DNA from: Pseudonocardia terrae
GTDB taxonomy: Bacteria; Actinomycetota; Actinomycetes; Mycobacteriales; Pseudonocardiaceae
DNA: 64,000 nt
NCBI RefSeq assembly: GCF_021343995.1
Contig: NZ_JAJTTE010000011.1
Span: forward strand, 62,001-126,000
Direction of reading: 5' to 3'
Part shown: positions 49,855-58,498 of the stretch, piece after piece
Position numbering within the stretch: the stretch's first letter is position 1
Layout: every line of letters starts with the position of its first letter
Program-made: the position numbers and the translations under genes
Notes under the pieces: model-generated
Database searches by the model: none
The model's input: only the letters and a program-made list of their open reading frames with translations
What the model was told of the DNA's origin: nothing

Positions 49855-52638
49855 GTGCAGGTGCCCGACAGCTCGCCGGTACGGCGGCCGGGGACGGGAC
49901 TCACCGGCCGCCGCAACGAGTGCGGCGTGCTCGACCGGCTGGTGGAGACGGTTGCGCACGTCGGAACAAGTCAGGCCCTGGTACTGCACGGGGAAGCAGG
50001 CGTCGGTAAGACTGCGCTACTGGAGTACCTGGCCGAGCATGCTTCGGGCTGCCGGGTGGCCCGTGCTGCCGGGGTCCAGTCGGAGATGGAGCTGGCCTTC
50101 GCCGGGCTGCATCAGCTGTGCGTGCCGATACTGGATCGGCTGGAAGCGCTGCCGGTACCGCAACGCAATGCGCTGCGCACCGCGTTCGGCGTGGTCGCCG
50201 GCCCCGCCCCGGACGCCTTCCTGGTCGGCCTGGCCGTGCTGAGCCTGCTGTCCCACGTCGCCGAGGAGCAGCCGCTGATCTGCCTGGTCGACGACGAGCA
50301 GTGGCTCGACCACGCCTCGGCGCAGGTCCTCGCGTTCGTCGCCCGCCGTCTCGGCGCGGAGTCGGTCGGAATGGTCTTCGGCGCCCGGATCCCCAGCCGC
50401 GAGCTGGCCGGTCTACCGGAGCTCGTGGTCCGCGGTGTGTCCGAGACAGACGCACACGCGCTGCTGGCCTCGGCGCTGACCGGACCGATCGACGCGCGGG
50501 TCCGCGACCAGATCGTCGCCGAGACACGGGGCAATCCCCTGGCATTGTTGGAGATACCACGGGGGTTGACCCTCGCGGAGCTGGCCGGCGGGTTCGGCCT
50601 TCCCGGCACCACGCCGCTGGTGGGCAGCATCGAGGAAAGCTTCCGGCGCCGCATCGATGCTCTGCCCGCCCGAGCGCGGCAACTGCTGTTGCTGGCTTCG
50701 GCCGACCCGACCGGAGACCCCACGCTGATATGGCGAGCAGCCGAGCTGCTCGGGATCGGCGCCGACGCCTCGGCAGCCGTGGCCAATGCCGGCCTCGCCG
50801 AGTTCGACGCCCGCGTCCGGTTCCGCCATCCGCTGGCCCGCACAGCGACCTACCGGTCGGCGACGACCCAACACAGGCAGGAGGCACACGAGGCACTGGC
50901 CGAGGTCACCGACCACCGGGTCGATCCCGACCGACGCGCCTGGCACCGTGCGAAGGCCGCTCCGGGACCGAACGAGGAGATCGCCGCTGAGCTCGAACGC
51001 TCTGCCGGGCGAGCTCGAGCACGCGGCGGCTACGCCGCCGCGGCCGCGTTCCTCAAGCAGGCGGCGACGCTGAGCAGCGACGCGGACAACCGAGCGAGGC
51101 GTGCCCTGACCGCCGCCCAGTCCAAGATCCAGGCCGGAGTGTTCGACGTGGCGCGGGATCTCCTCGCCATGGCGGCCTCCCAGCCACTCGACGACCTTCA
51201 GCAGGCAACGTTCGACATGACGCAGGCCCAACTGGCGTTCAACACCAGCCGGGGCGGAGAAACCCCGGCGCTACTGCTGAGCGCCGCTCGACGTCTCGAA
51301 GCGAGCGACCCCGCTCTCTCGCGCGCCACCTACCTGGACGCGTTGCTGGCGGCGATCTTCGCCGCACGCTTCGCCGCCCCGGGCGGAGACGTCCTCGAGG
51401 TGGCCCGCGCCGCAAGCGCAGCACCGCCGCCGCACCACGGCGAAAGTGTCGCTGATCTCCTGCTCGACGGCACGGCAGCGGGTCTGCATGCGGGGTACGC
51501 CGCGGGAGTGCCGATCCTGCGCAGGGCTCTTGCCGACTTCGGCGCGAGCATGCCCGCAGAGGAACAACTGCGGCGGATGTACCTGGCGTGCGTGACCGCT
51601 GCCCGACTATGGGACGACCATCGCTGGAACGAACTCTCCGCACGCTACCTCCAGCTCGCACGCACCACCGGCGCACTCAGCGAGATCCCGCTCGCCCTCA
51701 CCGCACGCGCCCACATACTGCTGTTCACCGGCGACCTCGCGACGACCGCGGTGCTGACCGACGAGCTACGGACGGTCATGGAAGCGACCGGCAGCGGCCT
51801 TGCCCCCTACAGCGCGATGGGGCTGGCCGCGCTGCGCGGCGACGAAGCCTCAGCGGACGCCCTCGTCGAAGCCACCATCCAGGACGTCACTCGACGCGGA
51901 GAGGGCATCGGCATCACCTTCGCCGAATGGGCGAACGCCACGCTGAACAACGGCCTCGGCCGCTACGACAAGGCGGCAAGCGCGGGCCGGCGCGCCATCG
52001 CCTACGGCAACGATCCCGCCTCGCTGTGCTGGGCCCTGGTCGAGCTGATCGAAGGCGCCACGCGCTGCGGCATGACCGGAACGGCGGCCGACGCCTACCG
52101 CCGCCTCGAGGAGCTGACCACAGCAAGCGGCACCGACTGGGCCTTGGGAGCCCAGGCGCGGTCGCACGCGCTGCTGCTCGAGGGCGACCACGCCGAGCAC
52201 CGCTACCGAGAGGCGATCGCCCGCCTCGACAAAACCCGCCTTCGGGTCGACCTCGCTCGCGCGCATCTGCTCTATGGAGAATGGCTGCGCAGAGAACGGC
52301 GCCGTAGTGACGCTCGTGAAGAACTGCGCGTGGCCCACGACATGCTCGAGGTGATGGGTGTAGCCGGCTTTGCCGAGCGGGCGCGACACGAATTGCGAGC
52401 TGCTGGAGGAACACCACATAAACGCAGGCCGGTCGAACAACACCAAGAACTGACCGCACAGGAGACGCAGATCGCTCAGCTGGCCCGTGACGGCCTGTCC
52501 AACCCCGAAATCGGCGCACGACTGTTCATCAGCGCACACACGGTGCAATACCACCTTCGCAAGATCTTCACCAAACTTGGCATCACCTCGCGCAGCCAGC
52601 TCGATCGCGTCCTGCCCCTTCGGCCGACAATGGGGTAG
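49855..52638 (+). CDS. LAL-type LuxR-family regulator with AAA/STAND ATPase domain
   Basis: 927 residues. ATPase domain at the N-terminus: GRRNECGVLDRLVETV, Walker A GEAGVGKTALL (46-56), Walker B-like LICLVDDEQWLDHASAQVLA, and GNPLALLEIPRGLTLAELAG. A long helical TPR-like middle region follows. The C-terminal LuxR HTH is LTAQETQIAQLARDGLSNPE with TVQYHLRKIFTKLGI. LAL proteins are large pathway-specific activators that respond to small ligands. It diverges from the hydrolase/SDR/DUF427/MOSC cluster over 177 bp, which is its likely target. Codon use is more relaxed than in the first half of the window, consistent with acquired DNA. GTG 49855 is the best start. Confidence 0.9.
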   Translation: MQVPDSSPVRRPGTGLTGRRNECGVLDRLVETVAHVGTSQALVLHGEAGVGKTALLEYLAEHASGCRVARAAGVQSEMELAFAGLHQLCVPILDRLEALPVPQRNALRTAFGVVAGPAPDAFLVGLAVLSLLSHVAEEQPLICLVDDEQWLDHASAQVLAFVARRLGAESVGMVFGARIPSRELAGLPELVVRGVSETDAHALLASALTGPIDARVRDQIVAETRGNPLALLEIPRGLTLAELAGGFGLPGTTPLVGSIEESFRRRIDALPARARQLLLLASADPTGDPTLIWRAAELLGIGADASAAVANAGLAEFDARVRFRHPLARTATYRSATTQHRQEAHEALAEVTDHRVDPDRRAWHRAKAAPGPNEEIAAELERSAGRARARGGYAAAAAFLKQAATLSSDADNRARRALTAAQSKIQAGVFDVARDLLAMAASQPLDDLQQATFDMTQAQLAFNTSRGGETPALLLSAARRLEASDPALSRATYLDALLAAIFAARFAAPGGDVLEVARAASAAPPPHHGESVADLLLDGTAAGLHAGYAAGVPILRRALADFGASMPAEEQLRRMYLACVTAARLWDDHRWNELSARYLQLARTTGALSEIPLALTARAHILLFTGDLATTAVLTDELRTVMEATGSGLAPYSAMGLAALRGDEASADALVEATIQDVTRRGEGIGITFAEWANATLNNGLGRYDKAASAGRRAIAYGNDPASLCWALVELIEGATRCGMTGTAADAYRRLEELTTASGTDWALGAQARSHALLLEGDHAEHRYREAIARLDKTRLRVDLARAHLLYGEWLRRERRRSDAREELRVAHDMLEVMGVAGFAERARHELRAAGGTPHKRRPVEQHQELTAQETQIAQLARDGLSNPEIGARLFISAHTVQYHLRKIFTKLGITSRSQLDRVLPLRPTMG

Positions 52639-52768
52639 CGATTCCGCCGCGCTGACGTTGCCGGTGTCCCGCTGGACGCTGTGGTTCCGCCCCGGAGCGC
52701 CGGCGATGACGGCAGGGGGAGTCGGCGAGCCGGGCCCCGGGCACCCGGTCGACGGCGAGACCGTGGGC

Positions 52769-53593
52769 TCAGTGGTGGTGCGCGGCGCCGGCTCCGTCGC
52801 CCGTCAGCGGTCCGGCCAATGCCGCAAGGCCCAGCCAGGCACCGGCGAGGAGCAGGACCAGGCCGACGGGCTCGACGAGGCTGGTGCCACGGGGGTGGGT
52901 CTTCTCGATCACCATCACTGCCGCGAGCCCGATCATCGCCCAGAGGCTTCCGACGCCCACGGCGAACATCACCACCATCAGTGCCCAGCAACACCCCACG
53001 CAGAACAGGCCATGGCGAGCACCCAGCGCCCAGGATGCGGCAAGGCCGCGGCGGTAGTGCCGGACCAGGAACGCGCGGGGGTCACGGCAGGCGCGCAGAC
53101 AATGTCGCGTCAGCGGGGTGAACTGCGCCGCGCCGGCGATCAGGAGCGCTCCTGCCAACACCACCCGTTCATCCGGCTGCCCGGCAGCGTCGACCGCCGC
53201 ATGGATTCCCACGTCAGCCGCCAGCGCCAGCCACGCGAAGACCAGCCAGACCGTGACGTAGGCGGCCAGGAACAGCATCCGGACGGCGAGCCGCCGCTCG
53301 ACACCCGCGGTGACGACGGTGAACATCCGCACCATCGGCACGGTCGTGGGCAGCATCATCGCCACGACCATCACCAACCAGGCGCCGGTGAAGGTCGCCA
53401 GCGCCAGCGGCCAACCTCGTCCGGATCCCGGTCCGACGAGATCGCCGTGCCGGTGGGCCAGCTCGGGTGCGTAGATCGCCAGTCCGACGAGCAGCAGCCA
53501 GCCCACGCCGGTGACCGCCCACAGCACCAGGCCTGGGTCGTGACGCACGCGGGCGAGCGACAGGGTCCCAGGCCTGCCGCCGTGGCCGGTCAT
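52769..53593 (-). CDS. DUF2182 polytopic membrane protein
   Basis: 274 residues with about seven helices. Characteristic DUF2182 features: WLVMVVAMMLPTTVPMVRMF in the second helix, FTPLTRHCLRACRDPRAFLV, LFCVGCCWALMVVMFAVGVG with a Cys cluster, and MVIEKTHPRG. The Met- and Cys-rich helices are the basis for the family's description as putative metal-binding membrane proteins; the function is not proven. ATG 53593 overlaps the stop of the DUF1326 gene, so the two are translated together and probably form a complex. The C-terminal AAHHH could add metal affinity. Confidence 0.85.
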   Translation of the reverse strand: MTGHGGRPGTLSLARVRHDPGLVLWAVTGVGWLLLVGLAIYAPELAHRHGDLVGPGSGRGWPLALATFTGAWLVMVVAMMLPTTVPMVRMFTVVTAGVERRLAVRMLFLAAYVTVWLVFAWLALAADVGIHAAVDAAGQPDERVVLAGALLIAGAAQFTPLTRHCLRACRDPRAFLVRHYRRGLAASWALGARHGLFCVGCCWALMVVMFAVGVGSLWAMIGLAAVMVIEKTHPRGTSLVEPVGLVLLLAGAWLGLAALAGPLTGDGAGAAHHH

Positions 53594-54246
53594 CCCGCGG
53601 TCGTGTAGGTGATGTGGTAGTCGGACTGGATGGCGTTGCGCCCTTCGAAGTCCCAGACCATGCCGTACTGCGGCAGGTCGACCTTGTGGTGGTGGGCTCG
53701 GGCGACGTAGGCCGGAGAGCCGGGAACGGTGGAGAACAACGAGTCGCGCAGGGTCGTGATGGTGGCGCCGTCCGGGCTGCGGAACGGTTCCATGTCGGCG
53801 GAGAGCACGTCGCCGATACGCAGGGTGCCGTTCCCGTCGCGGGTCTCGTGGGTGATGGGTGCCCGCTCGATCGCGATCACCTCGTCGACCAACCCGGCCA
53901 GGTCGGCCAGCGGACCGCCGAGCCGGCCGTGGTAGGCGTCGATGATCGCCTGGAACTGCGCGTCGTCGGCGCGGTCGTCGACGAAACTCACCACCCGCCA
54001 CGTGCCGGGTGCGAGCACGTTCCCGGGAATGAGACAGACGTTGATGAAGGACAGGCCGCTGACGTCGACGCCCCGGATGGTGCCGTGCTCGAAGCGGTAG
54101 GCGTTGACGGACTCGCAGCTTCCTCCATCCGGATCGGCGCCCACCCAGCACGGGCACAGCACCCCGCACGAGCACGCCTCCAGGAGGGTGCCTTCCAGGT
54201 CGTAGACGACATCGGTGGCGGCCCGCGCCGGCTTGGTGGCGGTCAT
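53590..54246 (-). CDS. DUF1326 family Cys-rich protein
   Basis: 218 residues. The family hallmark is near the N-terminus: LEACSCGVLCPCWVG, with Cys25, 27, 31 and 33 and a further Cys at 44, a likely metal or cluster site. The rest is beta-rich (RFEHGTIRGVDVSGLSFINV, LADLAGLVDEVIAIERAPIT, VDLPQYGMVWDFEGRNAI). There is no signal peptide. ATG 54246 has AAGGGAG eight bases upstream. It is coupled by ATGA to DUF2182. The pair recurs together in other actinobacteria and proteobacteria and is otherwise uncharacterised, so it behaves as a two-gene system of unknown purpose. Confidence 0.85.
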   Translation of the reverse strand: MTATKPARAATDVVYDLEGTLLEACSCGVLCPCWVGADPDGGSCESVNAYRFEHGTIRGVDVSGLSFINVCLIPGNVLAPGTWRVVSFVDDRADDAQFQAIIDAYHGRLGGPLADLAGLVDEVIAIERAPITHETRDGNGTLRIGDVLSADMEPFRSPDGATITTLRDSLFSTVPGSPAYVARAHHHKVDLPQYGMVWDFEGRNAIQSDYHITYTTAG

Positions 54247-54396
54247 GGCATCTCCCTTGCCGATCCCCTGGTCGGGTGTGTCAGGGCTCCTCGGGGTACC
54301 GGTTCGTCCGCTCGAACTCATCGTCACTTTTGAGTATTGGTGTCTGGGTAGTCGGGTGCGCACTCGCTTCCGCCCGCGCACCATGCCCGCCCGGTC

Positions 54397-54727
54397 TCAG
54401 CCCGTGGCGACGGGATCACGGTGTGCCGCGGCGCTGCCCTCGGCGAGGAACGTTGCCAGGCTCTCGGCGTCCCGGAGCTCTGTCGCCGGACGCAACGCCC
54501 CGAAGCGGGCGTTCCAGAACGGGCCGGTGCGCGGCTCCCACGGGCTGACGTAGGCGTACGGGGCCGGGTGCGTGGTGTCGCCGGGGGAGGTCCGCGACGA
54601 CACCGCCGAATCCGCCCGGGGTCACCCGCAGCCGGATCGTGCCCGCCGTCCGGTACTGCGGCCCGGCGATCACCGACTCGCCGACGGCGTGCAGCGCCCA
54701 CCGCGTCGAGGTCCATCGCTCGTCCAT
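54397..54727 (-). pseudogene. Frameshifted ~110-residue conserved hypothetical gene
   Basis: From ATG 54727 (GGGAGG five bases upstream) the frame reads MDERWTSTRWALHAVGESVI and on to TIRLRVTPGGFGGVVADL, then loses sense. Removing one base from the G run at 54583-54587 restores a continuous reading (ADLPGDTTHPAPYAYVSPWE ... FWNARFGALRPATELRD) to the stop at 54397. The restored protein would have 109 residues and no recognised domain. The lesion is a single +1 in a homopolymer, so it may be a sequencing error or a recent mutation. A similar lesion sits in the next gene. Confidence 0.7.
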
Positions 54728-54809
54728 CCCGGCCTCCCGATCGTGTAACGCGCGCCCGTCCGGCGTGCTCTGCGCTCCCACCAGAGTCGGACGGAGCCGG
54801 GAGCGTTAC

Positions 54810-55134
54810 ATGGACACCGAGACAGCCGTCGGTACGGCCACGGGTACGAACCTGCCGATCCTCCGCTGGGACGCGCTGGCCGAGGACCGGCCCGTCCACG
54901 CCGAGGCCGACGGCATCGACCTCGTCGTCGTGCGCCGCAACGGGCGTACGCACGTCTTCGAGGGCCGCTGCCCGCACCGTGGCGCGCTGCTCGCCGACGG
55001 GCGGGTCGAGGGCGGGAACCTGATCTGCGGGGTGCACGGCTGGGGACTACCGGCTCGACACCGGCGTCTCGGCGTACAACCCTGCCGAGGGCCCGGCCCT
55101 GCTGCACGTGCACGCCGACGGGCAGCTGGTGTGA
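54810..55134 (+). pseudogene. Frameshifted Rieske [2Fe-2S] protein gene
   Basis: From ATG 54810 (GGGAG six bases upstream) the frame encodes a small Rieske domain: LPILRWDALAEDRPVHAEAD, VFEGRCPHRGALLADGRV (first Cys-His pair), LICGVHGW (second pair). The G run at 55041-55044 then appears one base too long. With one G removed the reading continues as DYRLDTGVSAYNPAEGPALL and ends at TGA 55132-55134, giving a complete domain of about 107 residues. As written, the frame runs on into the sigma-factor region as Arg/Gly-rich sequence. Divergent from the other frameshifted gene across about 80 bp. Confidence 0.75.
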
Positions 55135-55200
55135 GGGCGTGCGGCGTCGGTGAGCCCTGTGCTCGTTCCCGTCCCGACGTGCGGCGGCTACGGTGCCTCG

Positions 55201-55800
55201 GTGCCGATCGCGGACCCGGAGCTGGTCCAGCGCTTGCGCGAGGGCGACGAACAGGCCTTCGCGGAGGTCGTCCGGGCGTGGTCCCCGGCCATGCTGCGGG
55301 TGGCCAGGGCGCACGTCCGCACGCACGCCACCGCCGAGGAGGTCGTGCAGGAGGCGTGGCTCGCGGTGCTGCGCGGCCTCGACGGCTTCGCCGCGCGGGC
55401 CTCCCTGCGGACCTGGGTCTTCACGATCCTCGTGAACGCCGCCCGGCGCCGCGGGCGGGCGGAGGCACGGCACGTCGTCGAGCTCGGTCGGCCGAGCGTG
55501 GCTCCCGAACGCTTCCGGGGCGAGGACGACGAGTACCCGGGGCACTGGCGGGACGAGGCCGCCCCGGTGGAGTGGGGCCCGGAGTCCGAGGTGCTCGCCG
55601 CCGAGTTCCGTGGTCTCCTGGAACGCGCCCTCGCCGAGCTTCCCGACCGGCAACGCGCCGTCGTGGAGCTGCGCGACGTGCACGGGTTCGCCGCCGAGGA
55701 GGTGTGTGCGCTGCTCGATCTCACCCCGGCCAACCAGCGGGTACTCCTGCACCGCGCCCGTTCCCGCCTGCGTGGGCTGCTCGAGGCGGTGATCGCATGA
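55201..55800 (+). CDS. ECF RNA polymerase sigma factor
   Basis: 199 residues from GTG 55201; GTG 55150 would add 17 residues of Pro/Val-rich sequence that does not resemble a sigma N-terminus. Region 2: EGDEQAFAEVVRAWSPAMLR, ATAEEVVQEAWLAVLRGLDG, RTWVFTILVNAARR. Region 4: ALAELPDRQRAVVELRDVHG, FAAEEVCALLDLTPANQRVL, LHRARSRLR. Regions 1.1 and 3 are absent, as in extracytoplasmic-function sigmas. The ATG of the zinc-finger anti-sigma gene overlaps its stop (ATGA), the usual coupled arrangement. Confidence 0.88.
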   Translation: MPIADPELVQRLREGDEQAFAEVVRAWSPAMLRVARAHVRTHATAEEVVQEAWLAVLRGLDGFAARASLRTWVFTILVNAARRRGRAEARHVVELGRPSVAPERFRGEDDEYPGHWRDEAAPVEWGPESEVLAAEFRGLLERALAELPDRQRAVVELRDVHGFAAEEVCALLDLTPANQRVLLHRARSRLRGLLEAVIA

Positions 55801-56084
55801 GCGGTCCGCACGACTCCGGAGACCGTGGCGACCTGCACGACGCCGCCGTCCGGCTCGCCTGCGTCGAGCTGGTCGAGATCCTCACCGACTACCTCGAAGG
55901 GGTCCTCCCCGCCCGGGACGCCGCCGTGATCGAGGCGCACCTCGCGCTGTGCCCCGGCTGTGCCGCCTACCTGGCTCAGATGCGCGCCACGGTGCGCGTC
56001 CTGGGCCACGTGCCCGTCGAGACGCTCTCGCCGGAGGCGACGTCGACCCTCCTCGCGGCCTTCAGGGATCGACCGGCCACCTGA
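55797..56084 (+). CDS. Zinc-finger anti-sigma factor (ZAS type)
   Basis: 95 residues. The helical N-terminus contains CVELVEILTDYLEGVLPARD. The zinc-binding motif is HLALCPGCAAYLAQMRATV (His-x3-Cys-x2-Cys), with an upstream Cys as possible fourth ligand. There is no membrane helix, so it is a soluble, probably redox- or metal-responsive anti-sigma like RsrA. It is translationally coupled to the ECF sigma gene and presumably binds that sigma until the zinc site is oxidised. Confidence 0.88.
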   Translation: MSGPHDSGDRGDLHDAAVRLACVELVEILTDYLEGVLPARDAAVIEAHLALCPGCAAYLAQMRATVRVLGHVPVETLSPEATSTLLAAFRDRPAT

Positions 56085-56204
56085 GCAGCGGCGCACCGGC
56101 CGGCGCCGGGATCGCAGGAACTCGACCGTAATACCGAGCGGTCCGTAGGACTCTGACGTCGCAGGCGGTGCGGAGGGGCCGGCTGCCGGACGAGGAGGGC
56201 CGCC

Positions 56205-57119
56205 ATGGCCGAACCCGACGTGCAGTACCGGATCCGTCCGGCCCGACCGGCGGAGATCGGTCGGCTGCGGGAGATCGAGGACGAGGCGGGCACGATGTTC
56301 GGCGGCCTGGGCCTGATCGACGAGGCGCGTGACGTGTCGTTCCCGTGGGAGGAGCTACGCCGGCTCGTCGACGACGAGCAGGTGTGGGTCGCCGTCGACG
56401 CCGCGGACCGACCGGTGGGCATGGTGATCGCGTCGGTGCGCGACCACGTCGCCTACGTCGAGGAGATGGACGTGCTGCCCGAGCACGGCCGGCGTGGCCT
56501 GGGGTCCCGGCTGCTCGCCCGGGTGGCCGACTGGGCGCAGGAGCGCGGGTACGTCGCGGTCACCCTGTCCACGTTCCGTGACGTGCCGTGGAACGGGCCG
56601 TTCTACCGCCGCCACGGGTTCCGTGACCTGTGCCCGGACGAGTGGAGCCCGGGCATGGGCGCGATCCGGGACGCCGAGGCACGCCACGGGCTGCGGGTCG
56701 ACGCCCGGGTGTTCATGCGCTGCGACCTGCCCCGGGTGGACAGCTGTGGCTTGGAGGTCCGGGTGGCTCGTCAGACCCGCCGGATCGCCGAGGTGGTGGC
56801 GTTCTACCGCGACGGTCTCGGGCTGCCCGAGATCGACCGGTTCCACGATCACGCCGGCTACGACGGCGTCATGCTCGGGCTGCCCGGCACCGGCACGCAT
56901 CTGGAGTTCACCGCCGCCGAGCACCTGGAACCGCCGAGCGCGCATCCGGAGAGTCTGCTGGTGCTGTACCTGGGTGACCGCACAGCGGTCGACCGGACGA
57001 TCGGCCGTCTCGCGGCCGACCCGGTGCCCAGTGCCAACCCCTATTGGGACGAGGTCGGGGTGACCGTCGCCGACCCCGACGGGTTCCGGGTCGTGCTGGT
57101 CGCGGACAGCTGGAGATGA
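56205..57119 (+). CDS. GNAT acetyltransferase fused to a VOC/glyoxalase domain
   Basis: 304 residues. Residues 1-175: GNAT fold with VQYRIRPARPAEIGRLREIE, YVEEMDVLPEHGRRGLGSRL (acetyl-CoA loop) and FYRRHGFRDL. Residues about 180-304: VOC domain with GLEVRVARQTRRIAEVVAFY, GLGLPEIDRFHDHAGYDGVM, GTHLEFTAAEH and NPYWDEVGVTVADPDGFRVV. VOC proteins bind metals or drugs; GNATs acetylate amines. One chain carrying both could act on one toxic or antibiotic-like molecule. ATG 56205 has GGAGG nearby. Its stop overlaps the start of the nitroreductase-EamA chimera (ATGA). Confidence 0.85.
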   Translation: MAEPDVQYRIRPARPAEIGRLREIEDEAGTMFGGLGLIDEARDVSFPWEELRRLVDDEQVWVAVDAADRPVGMVIASVRDHVAYVEEMDVLPEHGRRGLGSRLLARVADWAQERGYVAVTLSTFRDVPWNGPFYRRHGFRDLCPDEWSPGMGAIRDAEARHGLRVDARVFMRCDLPRVDSCGLEVRVARQTRRIAEVVAFYRDGLGLPEIDRFHDHAGYDGVMLGLPGTGTHLEFTAAEHLEPPSAHPESLLVLYLGDRTAVDRTIGRLAADPVPSANPYWDEVGVTVADPDGFRVVLVADSWR

Positions 57120-58498
57120 CGCCGGAGATGGCCGACGGAAACCTGCCGCTGCATCCGTTGCTGGCCGCGCGCTGGAGCCCGGCGGTGTTCGACCCGTGGC
57201 ACGTGGCCACCGCCGAGCAGGTCGCGGTGATGCTCGAGGCCGCGCGCTGGGCGCCCTCGGCGGGCAACTCGCAGCCGTGGGCGTTCCTCGTCGGGCTGCG
57301 GGGCGATCCGGTGCATCGGCGGCTGGTCGCGCACCTCGCCCGGAGCTCGGCGGCGTGGGCGCCCGAGGCAAGCATCCTGGTGGCGAACCTGGCGCACCGC
57401 GTCGTCGAGGGCACGGACTGGGAGTACTCCGAGTTCGCCCTCTACGACCTCGGTCAGGCCGTCGCCCACATGACGTTCCAGGCGCAGTCACTGGCCCTGC
57501 GCGGCCTGCACCCGGCCGACCTGTTGGCCGTGGAGCTGGGCGGCTCCGCGATCGTCCTGCTCACCGTTGCGACCGCCACCGGTCGGCTCCGGCGGACCGG
57601 GGCGGGCCGCGGTCTGGCCCAGGGAGCCCTGACCCCGGGTCTGAGCTTCCTGCTCGGCGACCTCGGCCTGGCCCGGGCCAGCGCGACCAGCGGGTCGCTG
57701 CTGCTGGGGAGCGAGATGCTGCTGACCGTGCTGTTGGCTGCGGTCGTCCTGCGCGAGCGGGTCGACCCGAGTTCCGCCGGCGCACTGGCCCTCGGGCTCG
57801 CGGGCACCGCGCTCGTCTCGGTCGGTGTCGCGCCGAGCGCCACCAGGGGTGACTCCGTCGCCGGGAATCTCCTGGTCCTCGCCGCGGTGGCGTGCGGCGC
57901 GGCGTTCACCGTGTGGTCCCGGCACGCCAGGGACGACAACGGCGAGGGCCTTTCGCCCACCACCTGGCAGTTCCTCGGCGCCGCCGTCGCGGTGAGCCCG
58001 TTCGTCCTCGGATCGTTGGCCACCGGCGGAACCCGGCTCGCCACCGCCGAGCCACGCGTCGTCGTCGCCGCCGTCGTGGTCCTGTGCTGCGGCCTGGGCG
58101 CGCTCTTCGCCTTCAACATCGGGATCCGCACCGTCACCGCCACCCGCGCCGCCTTGCTCGAGAACCTGCAGCCGGTCGCCGGAACGGCGACCGCCGTCGC
58201 CCTTCTCGGCGAGTCGCTCGGTGTCGGTCAGGCACTCGGCGGAGGCCTCGTCGTCGTCGGGCTCACTCTGCTGCTCCCGCGCCGGACGCCCGTGCCTGCC
58301 ACCGCCGACGAGTCGCAGAACCCGCGCGCCGGCCCCGCGATCCGACCGCCGACCACCCCGTCCTGCGCTCCGCCGACCGGACCGTCCGACCCCAGCGAAC
58401 CCGATGAAGAAGGACCGAGGCCATGCACTCCGACCGCATACCCCTGTTCTGTGACACCGCGCTCGCCGCCCGGGTCGAGCGGGACGAGGTCGACCTGA
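57116..58498 (+). CDS. Chimeric ORF: nitroreductase N-terminal half joined to an EamA transporter lacking its N-terminus
   Basis: 460 codons in one frame. Residues 1-140 are the front half of a nitroreductase (LLAARWSPAVFDPWHVATAE, LEAARWAPSAGNSQPWAFLV, YDLGQAVAHMTFQAQSLALR). The FMN-binding back half is missing. From about codon 142 (LHPADLLAVELGGSAIVLLT) the sequence is an EamA/DMT carrier starting near its second helix (TPGLSFLLGDLGLARASATS, RAALLENLQPVAGTATAVAL). The join is in frame. The last ~60 residues are Pro/Ser-rich, outside either fold, and overlap the next gene by 76 bp. Neither half is complete; a deletion fusing two genes explains it best. Coupled by ATGA to the GNAT-VOC gene. 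Confidence 0.75.
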   Translation: MTPEMADGNLPLHPLLAARWSPAVFDPWHVATAEQVAVMLEAARWAPSAGNSQPWAFLVGLRGDPVHRRLVAHLARSSAAWAPEASILVANLAHRVVEGTDWEYSEFALYDLGQAVAHMTFQAQSLALRGLHPADLLAVELGGSAIVLLTVATATGRLRRTGAGRGLAQGALTPGLSFLLGDLGLARASATSGSLLLGSEMLLTVLLAAVVLRERVDPSSAGALALGLAGTALVSVGVAPSATRGDSVAGNLLVLAAVACGAAFTVWSRHARDDNGEGLSPTTWQFLGAAVAVSPFVLGSLATGGTRLATAEPRVVVAAVVVLCCGLGALFAFNIGIRTVTATRAALLENLQPVAGTATAVALLGESLGVGQALGGGLVVVGLTLLLPRRTPVPATADESQNPRAGPAIRPPTTPSCAPPTGPSDPSEPDEEGPRPCTPTAYPCSVTPRSPPGSSGTRST

